This document shows positions 1 through 10,411 of a DNA stretch of 64,000 nucleotides, in pieces. The notes under the pieces were generated by a model. That model was not told the DNA's origin, searched no databases, and saw only the letters and a program-made list of their open reading frames with translations. A program made the translations under genes and the position numbers. Source of the stretch: Sphingosinicella terrae (lineage in GTDB: Bacteria > Pseudomonadota > Alphaproteobacteria > Sphingomonadales > Sphingomonadaceae); contig NZ_QDFY01000006.1 of assembly GCF_003347635.1 (NCBI RefSeq), positions 186,001 to 250,000 on the forward strand, read 5' to 3'. Each line of letters opens with the position of its first letter. Within the stretch, counting starts at the first letter, position 1.

Positions 1-1
1 C

Positions 2-1177
2 GAGGCGGCGATCCGCCGCGCCGCCGAGACGATGGCGGTGCTCGACCCGGCCAAGGGCGCGCGGGCCGCGCCGCCGCGGCGGACCAATGCCCGGCTCTAT
101 ATCGAGGACGATCCATTGGGCCTCGTCCCCTTCGCGAAGAAGGTGGCGCTGTGCCAGCAGATCGACGCCGCCGCCCGCGCCCGCGATCCGCGGGTCGCGC
201 AGGTGACGGTCGGCCTGTCGGGCAGCTGGAGCGTCGTCGACATCGTCCGCCCGGACGGCTTCGTCGCCCATGACGTGCGGCCGCTGGTGCGCCTCAACGT
301 CCAGATCGTCGTCGAGCAGAACGGCCGGCGCGAGACCGGCTTCCACGGCCTCGGCGGCCGCTACCTCTATGACGACCTGTTCGAGCCGGGGACCTGGAAC
401 CAGGCGATCGACGTCGCCTTGGCCCAGGCGCTGGTCAATCTCGAATCGGTCGCCGCGCCGGCCGGCGAGATGACGGTGGTGCTCGGGCCGGGTTGGCCCG
501 GCGTCCTCTTGCACGAGGCGGTCGGCCACGGCCTCGAGGGCGACTTCAACCGCAAGGGAACCTCGGCCTTTTCCGGGCGGATCGGCGAGCGGGTGGCGGC
601 TCCCGGCGTCACCGTCATCGACGACGGATCGATCGACCGCCGCCGCGGATCGCTCACCATCGACGACGAGGGCACGCCGACCCAGCGCAACGTGCTGATC
701 GAGGACGGCATCCTCAAGGGCTATATCCAGGACCGGATGAACGCCCGGCTGATGGGGGTCGAGCCGACCGGCAACGGCCGGCGCGAGAGCTTCCAGCACG
801 CGCCGATGCCGCGGATGACCAACACCTTCATGCTCGGCGGCAGGGACGATCCCGGCGAGATCCTCGCGCGGGCGAAGAACGGCATCTACGCCAAGAGCTT
901 CGGCGGCGGCCAGGTCGACATCACCTCGGGCAAGTTCGTCTTCTCCTGCACCGAGGCCTACCGGATCGAGAACGGCAAGCTCGGCGCGCCGATCAAGGGC
1001 GCGACCCTGATCGGCGACGGGCCGACCGTGCTCACCAAGGTGGCGGCGATCGGCGACGACATGGCCCTGGACGAGGGCATCGGCATCTGCGGCAAGGGCG
1101 GCCAGTCGGTCCCCGCCGGCGTCGGCCAGCCGACCCTCCTGATCGAGGGCCTCACCGTCGGCGGGACGGCGGCCTGA
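2..1177 (+). CDS. tldD: TldD metalloprotease, 5'-truncated by window edge
   Basis: TldD is the catalytic subunit of the TldD/TldE (PmbA) zinc protease, which degrades unfolded peptides and matures some ribosomal peptides. The reading frame is already open at base 2, so the N-terminus (roughly 80 of about 475 residues) lies outside the window. The metal site HEAVGHGLEGD is encoded near 513-545, followed by the conserved region beginning FSGRIGERVAAPGVTVIDDG. The C-terminus GQPTLLIEGLTVGG is normal for the family. The stop codon overlaps the next start (ATGA), so DUF924 is translationally coupled to it. Family assignment is firm. The internal ATG at 32 is not expected to be the true start. Confidence 0.95.
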   Translation, partial: EAAIRRAAETMAVLDPAKGARAAPPRRTNARLYIEDDPLGLVPFAKKVALCQQIDAAARARDPRVAQVTVGLSGSWSVVDIVRPDGFVAHDVRPLVRLNVQIVVEQNGRRETGFHGLGGRYLYDDLFEPGTWNQAIDVALAQALVNLESVAAPAGEMTVVLGPGWPGVLLHEAVGHGLEGDFNRKGTSAFSGRIGERVAAPGVTVIDDGSIDRRRGSLTIDDEGTPTQRNVLIEDGILKGYIQDRMNARLMGVEPTGNGRRESFQHAPMPRMTNTFMLGGRDDPGEILARAKNGIYAKSFGGGQVDITSGKFVFSCTEAYRIENGKLGAPIKGATLIGDGPTVLTKVAAIGDDMALDEGIGICGKGGQSVPAGVGQPTLLIEGLTVGGTAA

Positions 1178-1740
1178 TGGCGGCGTCGGCGACGGGCGCC
1201 GCCGCCGAGCCCTGGGTCGGCGAGGTGCTCGACTTCTGGTTCGCGCAGGACGAGGAGAGATGGTGGAAGGCGGACCCCGCCTTCGACGCCGAGATAAAGG
1301 AGCGCTTCCTCGCTTTGTGGGAGGCGCAGAGCCGCCGCCAGGCGGCGGACTTTCTCGGCTCGCCCGACGAGGCGCTCGCCGCGGTGATCCTGTTCGACCA
1401 GTTCCCGCGCAACATGATGCGCGGCCATGCCGACCAGTTCTCCACCGATCATCTCGCCCTCGCCGTCGCCAAGGGTGCGGTCGACAAGGGCTATGACGAC
1501 GGCATGGCCCAGGAACGGCGCGGCTTCCTCTACATGCCCTTCCAGCATAGCGAGGACCTCAAGGACCAGGTCCGCTCGCTGCTCCTGTTTACCGCCTTGG
1601 GCGATGCCGAGCCGCTGCGCTACGCCCGGCTCCACCATGACGTGATCGAGCGCTTCGGCCGCTTCCCGCACCGCAATGCGATGCTGGGGAGGAAGCCGAC
1701 GGCGATGGAGACCGCGGCGGGGGATGTGGTGCCCTGGTGA
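1177..1740 (+). CDS. DUF924 family protein
   Basis: A 187-residue protein matching the DUF924 family (all-helical, TPR-like fold, function unknown). Diagnostic stretches are VLDFWFAQDEERWW near the N-terminus, the core ILFDQFPRNMMRG, and FLYMPFQHSEDLKDQ. The start was chosen because its ATG overlaps the tldD stop as ATGA; an upstream in-frame extension to 493 exists but lies inside tldD. No signal peptide or membrane segment is visible. The stop codon abuts a 7-bp tandem repeat. Confidence 0.9.
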   Translation: MAASATGAAAEPWVGEVLDFWFAQDEERWWKADPAFDAEIKERFLALWEAQSRRQAADFLGSPDEALAAVILFDQFPRNMMRGHADQFSTDHLALAVAKGAVDKGYDDGMAQERRGFLYMPFQHSEDLKDQVRSLLLFTALGDAEPLRYARLHHDVIERFGRFPHRNAMLGRKPTAMETAAGDVVPW

Positions 1741-1801
1741 CTGGGGACTGGGGACTGGGGACTGGGGACTGGGGACTGGGGACTGGGGACTGGGGACTGG
1801 G
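1740..1801 (+). repeat. 7-bp tandem repeat (ACTGGGG, 8 full copies)
   Basis: Eight perfect head-to-tail copies of ACTGGGG occupy 1740-1795, followed by a partial ninth (ACTGGG). It begins on the last base of the DUF924 stop codon and ends 25 bases before the DUF2007 start. Nine G-runs at 7-base spacing make the plus strand a strong G-quadruplex candidate. A reading frame that starts at GTG 1737 passes through the array as a TGDWGLG repeat and joins DUF2007 in frame. Confidence 0.95.
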
Positions 1802-1826
1802 ACCGGTCGAGGCTGAAAGGGCGGAG

Positions 1827-2024
1827 ATGGCGCTGGTCGAGCTGAGGAAGTGCGACAATCGGATCGAGGCGTCGGTGCTGCAGTCGGCGCTCGAGGCGGC
1901 GGGGGTCGACGCCTTCCTGTTCGATGCCGAGATGAGCTGGGTTGGCGGCATCCTGCCCTGCCGGCTGATGGTCGACGAGGGCGACCTCGCCCAGGCGCAG
2001 CGGGTGCTCGACGCGGCCGGCTGA
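1827..2024 (+). CDS. DUF2007 (putative signal-transducing) protein
   Basis: A 65-residue protein of the DUF2007 type. It begins MALVELRKCDNRIEASVLQ, with the family hallmark of a short ferredoxin-like fold that ends with a helix containing DEGDLAQAQRVLDAA. The ATG at 1827 was preferred because it starts at the domain boundary and a purine-rich GGGCGGAG precedes it. An in-frame GTG at 1737 would add 30 residues encoded largely by the tandem repeat. Proteins of this family often lie next to DNA-metabolism or membrane-protein genes, but the function is unknown. Confidence 0.8.
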   Translation: MALVELRKCDNRIEASVLQSALEAAGVDAFLFDAEMSWVGGILPCRLMVDEGDLAQAQRVLDAAG

Positions 2025-2026
2025 GC

Positions 2027-2803
2027 TCAGGCGTCGGCGCGGTTGGCGAGGACGGCGAAGACCCCGCCTTGGTCGGCGAGGAAGTCGCCCGGTCCGAGCG
2101 CATAGCGGGTGATCGAGACCGAATTCCTGACATTGCCGCCGAGCGCGAGGACGACGTTCTTCGCGCTGTCGACCTTGATGACGATATCGCAATGGCTCTT
2201 ATAGTCGTCGCGCCGCCGCGCGGTCTCGAAGTCGATCGGCCGCTCCCGCCACCTGCAGACCATGTCGCCGAGGCGCGGGCGATGCTCGTGCAGCCGGAAG
2301 CCCCAGAAGGGCGAGGCCGCGTCCGCCTCGCGCTTCTTGATCGAATGGTGGATGTAGCGGGCGTGGGCGGCGGCGAAGCGGAAATCCTCATAGCCCTTGC
2401 CGGCGTGGCGGACCATGAAGGAGATCGCCGCCGCAGACCAGGGCTGGTCATTGTCCTTGCCGTCGAGGTCGATGCCGATCGCCCGCCACATCTCGCCGAC
2501 ATGGCGGAAGAAGGGATCGACCGTCTCCTTGCCGAGCCCGCGCTCGAACCGGTGCCATTGCAGGATCGCCTGTGCGATCAGCGCCTCGCGCCGCTCGCCG
2601 GCAGACTCGCGCAGCAGGGCGCGCGAGACGAAGCCCTCGGTCTGGGCGCCGTCGAACCGGGTCCTGACCCGGCAGAAGCCGTCGCCGCTATCCGCCTCCA
2701 CTATCTCGACCGGATGGCAGAGGAAGAGCGTGCCGAACTTCGTTTCGGGCGTCGCCCGCGGCGCGTTGCGGAAGTTGAGCGCCTCGACATCGACAAAATG
2801 CAT
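2027..2803 (-). CDS. DUF2272 domain protein with SH3-like N-terminus
   Basis: A 258-residue protein. The first ~70 residues (GTLFLCHPVEIVEADSGDGFCRVRT...GFVSRALL) look like a bacterial SH3 domain. The remainder resembles DUF2272: PWSAAAISFMVRHAG, then an AHARYIHHSIKKRE stretch and LGDMVCRWR, an NlpC/P60- or CHAP-like layout in which a Cys and a His could be catalytic. That suggests a cell-wall or peptide hydrolase, but no signal peptide is visible. It is convergent with DUF2007, with only 2 bases between the genes. Domain identity is moderately sure and the activity is inferred. Confidence 0.7.
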   Translation of the reverse strand: MHFVDVEALNFRNAPRATPETKFGTLFLCHPVEIVEADSGDGFCRVRTRFDGAQTEGFVSRALLRESAGERREALIAQAILQWHRFERGLGKETVDPFFRHVGEMWRAIGIDLDGKDNDQPWSAAAISFMVRHAGKGYEDFRFAAAHARYIHHSIKKREADAASPFWGFRLHEHRPRLGDMVCRWRERPIDFETARRRDDYKSHCDIVIKVDSAKNVVLALGGNVRNSVSITRYALGPGDFLADQGGVFAVLANRADA

Positions 2804-2972
2804 AGGAACCCCCGGGACCCTGCGAGTCGATCTTCATAATACATCCGCCGGTTGTTCTGCCCAAGCGAAAGACGAGCAGCGGCGATCGCCACCGGCAATA
2901 TTCCGGCTCGTCCTGCGCCAATGCTTTCGGATTATTTGGAAATGGCGGCGATTCCTTCGCCGCGGCGGAAGC

Positions 2973-3383
2973 TCAGTGCCGCGCGGGCAGCATCCGGCTG
3001 AGATCGTAGCCGGCCGCCGAGGCCCTCGCCTCGATCGATTCGATCGCTTCGCCCTGGCTGGCGCGGGCCATCGCCCACAGATAGGCGGAGCGGGTGCCGG
3101 AGCGGCAGAAAGCGAGGACCTTGCCCTCCGCCTCGCCCAGCGCCTCGCTCATCGCCTCGACCTGATCGTGGGCGGCGCTGCCGGCGACCGGGATGTGGCG
3201 ATAGTCGAGCCCGGCCGAGCGGGCCGCCTCCTCGACCGCGGCCGAGCTCGGCTGGCCCGGCTCCTCGCCGTCGGGGCGGTTGTTGATGACCAAAGTGATC
3301 CCCTGCGCGGCCAGCTCGGGCATGTCGGCCGGATCGACCTGGCCGGCGACGAACATGGCGGGACCGAGGGGAATCAGCTTCAT
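2973..3383 (-). CDS. TIGR01244/DUF442 family sulfur transferase or phosphatase
   Basis: A 136-residue protein starting MKLIPLGPAMFVAGQVDPAD. It matches the N-terminal (phosphatase-like) domain of the beta-lactamase-hydrolase-like proteins, TIGR01244. The active-site loop is FCRSGTRSAYLW near residue 100, with a preceding INNRPDGEEPGQPSS loop typical of the family. The start at 3383 gives the family length; an open extension to 3578 covers intergenic repeats. Expected role: cysteine-based phosphatase or sulfur transfer, cytosolic. It is a stand-alone gene followed by DUF2272 on the same strand after about 170 bases. Confidence 0.85.
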   Translation of the reverse strand: MKLIPLGPAMFVAGQVDPADMPELAAQGITLVINNRPDGEEPGQPSSAAVEEAARSAGLDYRHIPVAGSAAHDQVEAMSEALGEAEGKVLAFCRSGTRSAYLWAMARASQGEAIESIEARASAAGYDLSRMLPARH

Positions 3384-3471
3384 GACGGACGCTCCGGGCG
3401 GTGACGTGTGGGGCCGGCATAGCGAAGCGCGGCGGCGGGGGCGAGACCCTGAGGGTGGCGGAGTCCCTGAT

Positions 3472-3620
3472 CCTCCCCGCGCTTTCGCGGGGAGGGGGAC
3501 CAGGCGAAGCCTGGTGGTGGGGCTCTTCTTGTTCCTGTTGATGCCCCCCGCACTTCGCGGCTGAAGGCCCCCCTCCACCGCCCTGCGGGCGGTCCCCCTC
3601 CCCGCGGAACCGCGGGGAGG
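3472..3620. repeat. Cluster of four short palindromes (REP/BIME-like)
   Basis: Four hairpins lie in 150 bases between two genes. The first is CCTCCCCGCG/CGCGGGGAGG with a 4-base loop (3472-3495). The second is ACCAGG/CCTGGT (about 3500-3517). The third is ACCGCCC/GGGCGGT (about 3577-3593). The fourth is an 11-bp perfect arm pair with a 2-base loop (3597-3620). The outer two share the CCTCCCCGCG arm. No T-tract follows, so this looks like a mosaic interspersed repeat rather than a simple terminator. Confidence 0.75.
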
Positions 3621-3641
3621 AATAAGCGGTGGCCTGCTCTC

Positions 3642-4121
3642 CTACTCGATCCGGTTGAAGTGGTTGGTGCGCTGGGCGGGGGTGCCGTCGGGGCGGAAGT
3701 AGACCACCGTCTCGGTCTGGCTGTCGCCGCCCGCGTCGACGGTGAAGACGCGGGTCGAGGACGGGGTTCCGCGATTGGCGAGGGCCATGACGAGGACGTC
3801 GGGCGAGGGGGTGGTGACCGAGACGGTATCGGCGCCGGGATAGCCGGTGACGGCGGCGGGAGTGCCGTCGAGGCTGTAGGTCGCCTCGGTGGTCAGCCTT
3901 CCGCCGTTGGCGGCGACGATGTCGATCCGGGTCGTCCAGCGGCCGGCGCCCGCATCGCTGATCGTGAAGGTGACGCTTCGCGGCCGATCGTCGGCCGGCA
4001 GCCGGGCGACGTCGACCGCCCAGCGGCCGAGCAGGGGCGAGGCGGCCGGGGTCTGCGCCGCGGCCGGGGCGGCGGCGAGGAGGCTGGAGGCGAGGATGAG
4101 CAGGCGGACGGGGGACTTCAT
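3642..4121 (-). CDS. Secreted protein of unknown function
   Basis: A 159-residue protein with a clear Sec signal peptide (MKSPVRLLILASSLLAAAPAAAQ, cleavage after AAAQ near residue 23). The mature part begins with a GRWAVDVARLPADDRPRSVTFTISD stretch typical of small periplasmic beta-rich proteins. No catalytic motif is visible. Lipocalin-like or other beta-sandwich folds would fit the alternating pattern, but that is only a guess. The start is supported by a purine-rich AGGGAGGAAT just upstream on the minus strand. Confidence 0.75.
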   Translation of the reverse strand: MKSPVRLLILASSLLAAAPAAAQTPAASPLLGRWAVDVARLPADDRPRSVTFTISDAGAGRWTTRIDIVAANGGRLTTEATYSLDGTPAAVTGYPGADTVSVTTPSPDVLVMALANRGTPSSTRVFTVDAGGDSQTETVVYFRPDGTPAQRTNHFNRIE

Positions 4122-4189
4122 GGCATTCCTCCCTGTTTGGCGCTGGCGGGAGGAGGATATTCGATTGGTGATGTTATATCAAGCTCAGC

Positions 4190-4560
4190 CCAATCGTCGC
4201 CCCTGCGCAGGCAGGGGCCCAATCTGGGTCCCCGATTGATCGGCGACCGCGGGCCTCACTGACTCGGCTTGGGCCCCTGCCCCTTCGACGCCGCCTGCGG
4301 CGTCGCTCAGGACAGGCTCCGCAGGGGCGACGTGGGGTCGGATTGACGCCGGCGGGCTTCACTGGCTCGGGTTGGGCCCCTGCCTGCGCAGGGGCGACGA
4401 GAGGGGAGATGCCCGCCCGAACAAACTCGGCTTGGGCCCCTGCCCCTTCGACGCCGCCTGCGGCGTCGCTCAGGACAGGCTCCGCAGGGGCGACGTGAGT
4501 GGGGGACGCCCCGCCCTTCGATGACTCGGCTTGGGCCCCTGCTTTCGCAGGGGCGACGGA
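4190..4560. repeat. Nested palindromic repeat block between genes
   Basis: Five elements share the frame TTGGGCCCCTGC...GCAGGGGCGAC or its inverse (near 4196, 4268, 4369, 4431 and 4530). Three are short. Two are long, at 4262-4332 and 4425-4495, and are essentially identical over about 71 bases. The long ones look like a short element with an extra ~40-base palindrome (CTTCGACGCCGC... CTCAGGACAGG) inserted in the loop. Open frames across this block are arginine-rich artefacts. Confidence 0.8.
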
Positions 4561-4566
4561 AAAGGT

Positions 4567-6345
<1,779 letters not shown>

Positions 6346-6368
6346 CGGCGCGACCCTAGACCGGATTG

Positions 6369-6457
6369 TGATCTGATTGCATCAGATCATCCGGTCCAGG
6401 ATTTTGATCTGCCGCGATTTCCGAGTCGTCGGATGAGTCCATCCGACTAGAAATCGC
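6369..6457. repeat. Intergenic stem-loops downstream of divergent genes
   Basis: Two inverted repeats lie between recQ and the next plus-strand gene: GATCTGAT-TGC-ATCAGATC (6369-6387), and a nested element with outer arms GCGATTTC (6414-6421) and GAAATCGC (6450-6457) around inner arms GTCGGATG and CATCCGAC. The second has a relative at 24013-24057. No T-run is present. Their position between divergent genes argues against a terminator role for either. Confidence 0.7.
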
Positions 6458-6629
6458 TCTAGGGGCGGGCCCAAGCGGGTGTCGAGGGCGAAGCGACGGG
6501 CGGAGGCGGGGGATAAAGGTGACGAAGGTGACGGGTGCCATTCGCGCCGCGGATCCGGGAAGGGGGAGACATATTGCCGCCCCAAATGGCCGTCACCTCG
6601 ATCGCGGAAATGCGGGGAGGGAGAGGCGG

Positions 6630-7538
6630 ATGCGTTCGGCGCGGGCGGCAATATCGGTATTTGCGGCGATCGCCCTGACCGGGGCGGCCGAGGGGCCCGA
6701 GACTCTGGTCGTCTCCGGCGACGGCATCGTCGCCGCAACGGTCAATGACGCGCCGGGACGGATCCGCATCGATCCCGCGGCGCCTTCCATGGCGGTGCTC
6801 GACCAGGAATGGGCGGGCCGGGCCGGGTTGCGGCGGGGCATGGTCGGCTTCGGCTATCTGGTCGGGCCGCATCGGATCGACGGCAGCTCCGCCGTCGCCC
6901 GCATCGCCGTCGGCGAAGGCGCGCAGGCGCGACGGCGGCGGGTCGGGTTCGGCGCTCGGCCCTTCACCCGGGCGGCGGACGGAGTCATCGGGCCGGGCGG
7001 CCTGCCGCAGCCGGTGATCAGCTTCGTGCTGCGAGATCCGCTGCCGGGCGAGCGCACCGTGTCGCTGCCGATGGCGGACGAAGGCGGGCTGTTCGGCGGC
7101 TGGGGCGGGATCTACGCCCTGGTCGAGCTGGGCGGCGAGCCGCTCCGGATCCGCTTCGATCCGCATCATCCGCGCACGCTCGCCACCGCTGGCGCCGGCG
7201 TCCGGATCGCCGAGGCGCAGGACGGGACGATGAGCGGCGCCGCCGAGCCGGTCGAGATCGCCTTCGGGATCGAGCGGCCGGTACGGACGCTCCGGCTCGC
7301 CCGTCCGTTCGCCGTCGGGCCGCTCGCGCTGACCAGCCTGGGCGTGCGCACCGCCGATTTCGGCAATGCCGGATCGATCCGCGAGGAGGATGCCGATCCG
7401 GACGAGATAATCGTCACCGGCCGCCGCGGCCGCGACACGAGCCGCGACCGGCTGTCGATCGGCGCCGACGCGCTCGGGCGCTGCTCCTCGATCACCTTCG
7501 ACAAGCCCGGCCGAGCGATCCGCCTGACCTGCGCCTGA
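6630..7538 (+). CDS. Secreted protein, possibly aspartyl-protease-like
   Basis: About 302 residues from ATG 6630, which follows GGGAGGGAGAGG and opens a signal peptide (MRSARAAISVFAAIALTGAAEG). The mature protein has two beta-rich halves, with IRIDPAAPSMAVLDQEW early and PLRIRFDPHHPRTLATAG later. That faintly recalls the paired lobes of retropepsin-type proteases, but no intact DTG/DSG motif is present. Near the C-terminus it carries DEIIVTGRRGRD, a string normally found at the mature N-terminus of sphingomonad TonB-dependent receptors. Function unknown. An in-frame ATG at 6519 lacks a signal peptide. Confidence 0.65.
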   Translation: MRSARAAISVFAAIALTGAAEGPETLVVSGDGIVAATVNDAPGRIRIDPAAPSMAVLDQEWAGRAGLRRGMVGFGYLVGPHRIDGSSAVARIAVGEGAQARRRRVGFGARPFTRAADGVIGPGGLPQPVISFVLRDPLPGERTVSLPMADEGGLFGGWGGIYALVELGGEPLRIRFDPHHPRTLATAGAGVRIAEAQDGTMSGAAEPVEIAFGIERPVRTLRLARPFAVGPLALTSLGVRTADFGNAGSIREEDADPDEIIVTGRRGRDTSRDRLSIGADALGRCSSITFDKPGRAIRLTCA

Positions 7539-7599
7539 CGAGGGCCCGTCTGCTCAGCCTCGCCCGGGCGATAAAAGTGACGAAGGTTACGGGTGCCAT

Positions 7600-8766
7600 T
7601 CACTCCGCCGCGACCGCCGTGGGCGGGTAAGCGGTGGCCGGTTCGAGGTCGTGCGCGTCGGTGTGCTCAGTGTCGTACGACGCGAGCTCGGCGAGCGCCG
7701 ATCCGGGCGGGTCGGCCGGCTCCCCTTCCCTGCCCTCGCTTCCCCGAACGGCCAAAGCGGCGGCGACGTCCCAGAGCGCCGAGGCCGCGGCTTCGGCGAT
7801 CGGATCGTCCTCATCCTCGGCTTCGGGATCGTCGTCGCCTTCGTCGAGAGCGTCGTCATCGTCTTCCTCGAGCAGGTCTTCGGGGTCGAACGCCTCGAAG
7901 CCGAGCGCATCCGCCTCGCCCTCGTCGTCCTCCTCGTCCGCCTCTTCCTCGACCAGCCCGGCGCGGCGGGCGCGGTCGAGCTGCTCTTCGGTCCAGCTCT
8001 CGGGATCCTCGGGATCGATGTCCGAGACGTCGATCTCCTCGGGCAGGCCGACGCCGTAGCGGCCGTAATTGTCGCAGCGCTCCAGGGTGCGGGCCTCGCG
8101 CGAGGCGGTCCAGCGGTCGGCCTCGACGCGGGCCTCGACGAAGTCGGCGGCGCCTTCGCCGTCGCCGGCGCAGACGAGGTCGAGATACTGGTCGAACTCC
8201 TCAGCGACGAGCCGGGCGGTGCGGTTCTCCTCGTCATGGGCGAGGAGGCTTTTGTCGAGGCGGGCGAGCACCGCCATGGTGAGTCGGTTGTCGAAGCGGT
8301 GGCGCTCGCCCCAGACCTCGCCGTCGCGCACGATCACCTCGACGCAGCCGTGCATCGCGCGCGAGACGAGCTCGGAGGCGAGGCGGCGGCGGCCGAGCAA
8401 TTCGGCCGCGGTCCAGGCGACGTGGAAGGCCCGGCCGGCGGCGCGATTGCGCAGGCGATAGGCGCTCTGCTTGCTCATCCCGGCGGCGCGCGCCGCGTCC
8501 TCGACCACGCCGCAATCGGCGAGGGCGGTGAGAAAGGTGCGGATGCGATCGGGCGTCCAGCCGTCGGCTCGGGTGGACCAGCCGGGGCGGGCGTCGGTGC
8601 CGGCGTGGAGAGCGGGATCGAGGAGGTCGGGAGCGAGGTGGTTGGAGATGCGGGCTCGGGGGCGGGTTGGGGCGGCGATAGGGGCGGAGGCCTCGTCGGC
8701 GGAGGTGGAGAGGACGGCCGGCTCATCGGTCGCGGCCGCGGGCGGATTGTTCTGGAGATGTTCCAT
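7600..8766 (-). CDS. HTH protein with long acidic C-terminal tail
   Basis: A 388-residue protein from MEHLQNNPP. Residues ~65-125 hold a helix-turn-helix resembling terminase-small-subunit or transposase folds: WTPDRIRTFLTALADCGVVE, then ARAAGMSKQSAYRLRNR. A helical region (LGRRRLASELVSRAMHGC) follows. The last ~150 residues are extremely rich in Asp and Glu (EEEADEEDDEGEAD, EEDDDDALDEGDDDP). Probably DNA-binding, with the tail acting as a DNA mimic or solubility region. The start is uncertain: 8766 is the only nearby ATG, and an upstream GTG (8844) extends it. Confidence 0.7.
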   Translation of the reverse strand: MEHLQNNPPAAATDEPAVLSTSADEASAPIAAPTRPRARISNHLAPDLLDPALHAGTDARPGWSTRADGWTPDRIRTFLTALADCGVVEDAARAAGMSKQSAYRLRNRAAGRAFHVAWTAAELLGRRRLASELVSRAMHGCVEVIVRDGEVWGERHRFDNRLTMAVLARLDKSLLAHDEENRTARLVAEEFDQYLDLVCAGDGEGAADFVEARVEADRWTASREARTLERCDNYGRYGVGLPEEIDVSDIDPEDPESWTEEQLDRARRAGLVEEEADEEDDEGEADALGFEAFDPEDLLEEDDDDALDEGDDDPEAEDEDDPIAEAAASALWDVAAALAVRGSEGREGEPADPPGSALAELASYDTEHTDAHDLEPATAYPPTAVAAE

Positions 8767-8884
8767 GTGAAGCGCATGGCATACCCTGCCGCTGATTACA
8801 AGACTTATGTGACTTTGTTGTAGCCACTGCTGACCGCCGGCCACGGACTGGGAGGCAATCCAGTCTGTGAAGAGACGGTGCCGA

Positions 8885-9454
8885 TCAGTGGCTCTCGAAG
8901 GCGATGTACCATTGGGGGGCTATTCGGCGCGCCGCCTGGCAGCCGCTCCTGGGACTGCAGGCCTCCTCGAGACTGCGGCCATCGTCTGGAGCGAGGACGG
9001 GCAGGCCGATCGCCTCGGCCCAGACGAATTCCTTGCTTGAGCCGCTCGTCACAAGTCCGCTGGTGCTACGCAGGAATCCGACGCTGCCGTCCCGATTGCG
9101 CTGGACGCCGGCTTCGAGCCTCAGCCGGTCGAAGAGCGTGAGGTAATGGGCGTACCGCTCGTCAGGCAGGTAGCGCGAGCGCTCCTCGTAGGGGACGTCC
9201 TGCCTGTCGCCGACCCGGATGAAATCCCGCGCCACCCGGGTGACATGGGGCTCCTCACGCACCATTGCCAGCAGCTCTGCGAAGGCGTCACGGTTCCGGC
9301 GGAATTCCTCGACCATTTCCTGATCGGTGGGATGCGCATCCGCCCATTGGCACATCTTAAGCAGGAACAGAGGCGTGACGACGAAGACGAGCAGCAGGAA
9401 GGCACAGCCGCGCGCCTTGCGGCGACGTTCGAGAGCGTTTTCCGAGCGGTCCAT
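8885..9454 (-). CDS. Single-pass membrane protein of unknown function
   Basis: A 189-residue protein starting MDRSENALERRRKARG, followed by one transmembrane helix (CAFLLLVFVVTPLFLLKMC, residues ~17-35) and a soluble, probably periplasmic, domain with FRRNRDAFAELLAMV and YLTLFDRLRLEAG. The positive residues before the helix suggest an N-in signal anchor. No family was recognised. It sits between the acidic HTH gene and the old-yellow-enzyme remnant, at the left edge of the AT-richer insert. Confidence 0.6.
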   Translation of the reverse strand: MDRSENALERRRKARGCAFLLLVFVVTPLFLLKMCQWADAHPTDQEMVEEFRRNRDAFAELLAMVREEPHVTRVARDFIRVGDRQDVPYEERSRYLPDERYAHYLTLFDRLRLEAGVQRNRDGSVGFLRSTSGLVTSGSSKEFVWAEAIGLPVLAPDDGRSLEEACSPRSGCQAARRIAPQWYIAFESH

Positions 9455-9581
9455 AGGGGTATGTTGGCGGCGATGCCCGGCGGGCGCAATTTCAATGCCA
9501 GTAGGATGCGGGCCTGCGGCCGCAATGCGATCAGCCGGAGTGTGACCGGCGCTCATACCTGCCGGCTTGCCCTCGCAACCT

Positions 9582-10315
<734 letters not shown>

Positions 10316-10411
10316 CTAAATCAATCCGACAACAGAATCAACACTGCTCTTTGGGGATCCCGATTCTCCAGCGAGGCGCTCCCTCTTAGCCTCGGCGCGA
10401 TGTGCTCATAT

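Noticed and set aside
1740-1801. Possible CRISPR array
   Set aside because: The copies are contiguous 7-mers with no spacers.
958-2502. 514-codon minus-strand frame antisense to DUF924 and DUF2007
   Set aside because: Arg/Ser/Pro-rich, spans the 7-bp repeat and overlaps recognised genes; a typical antisense artefact of high G+C.
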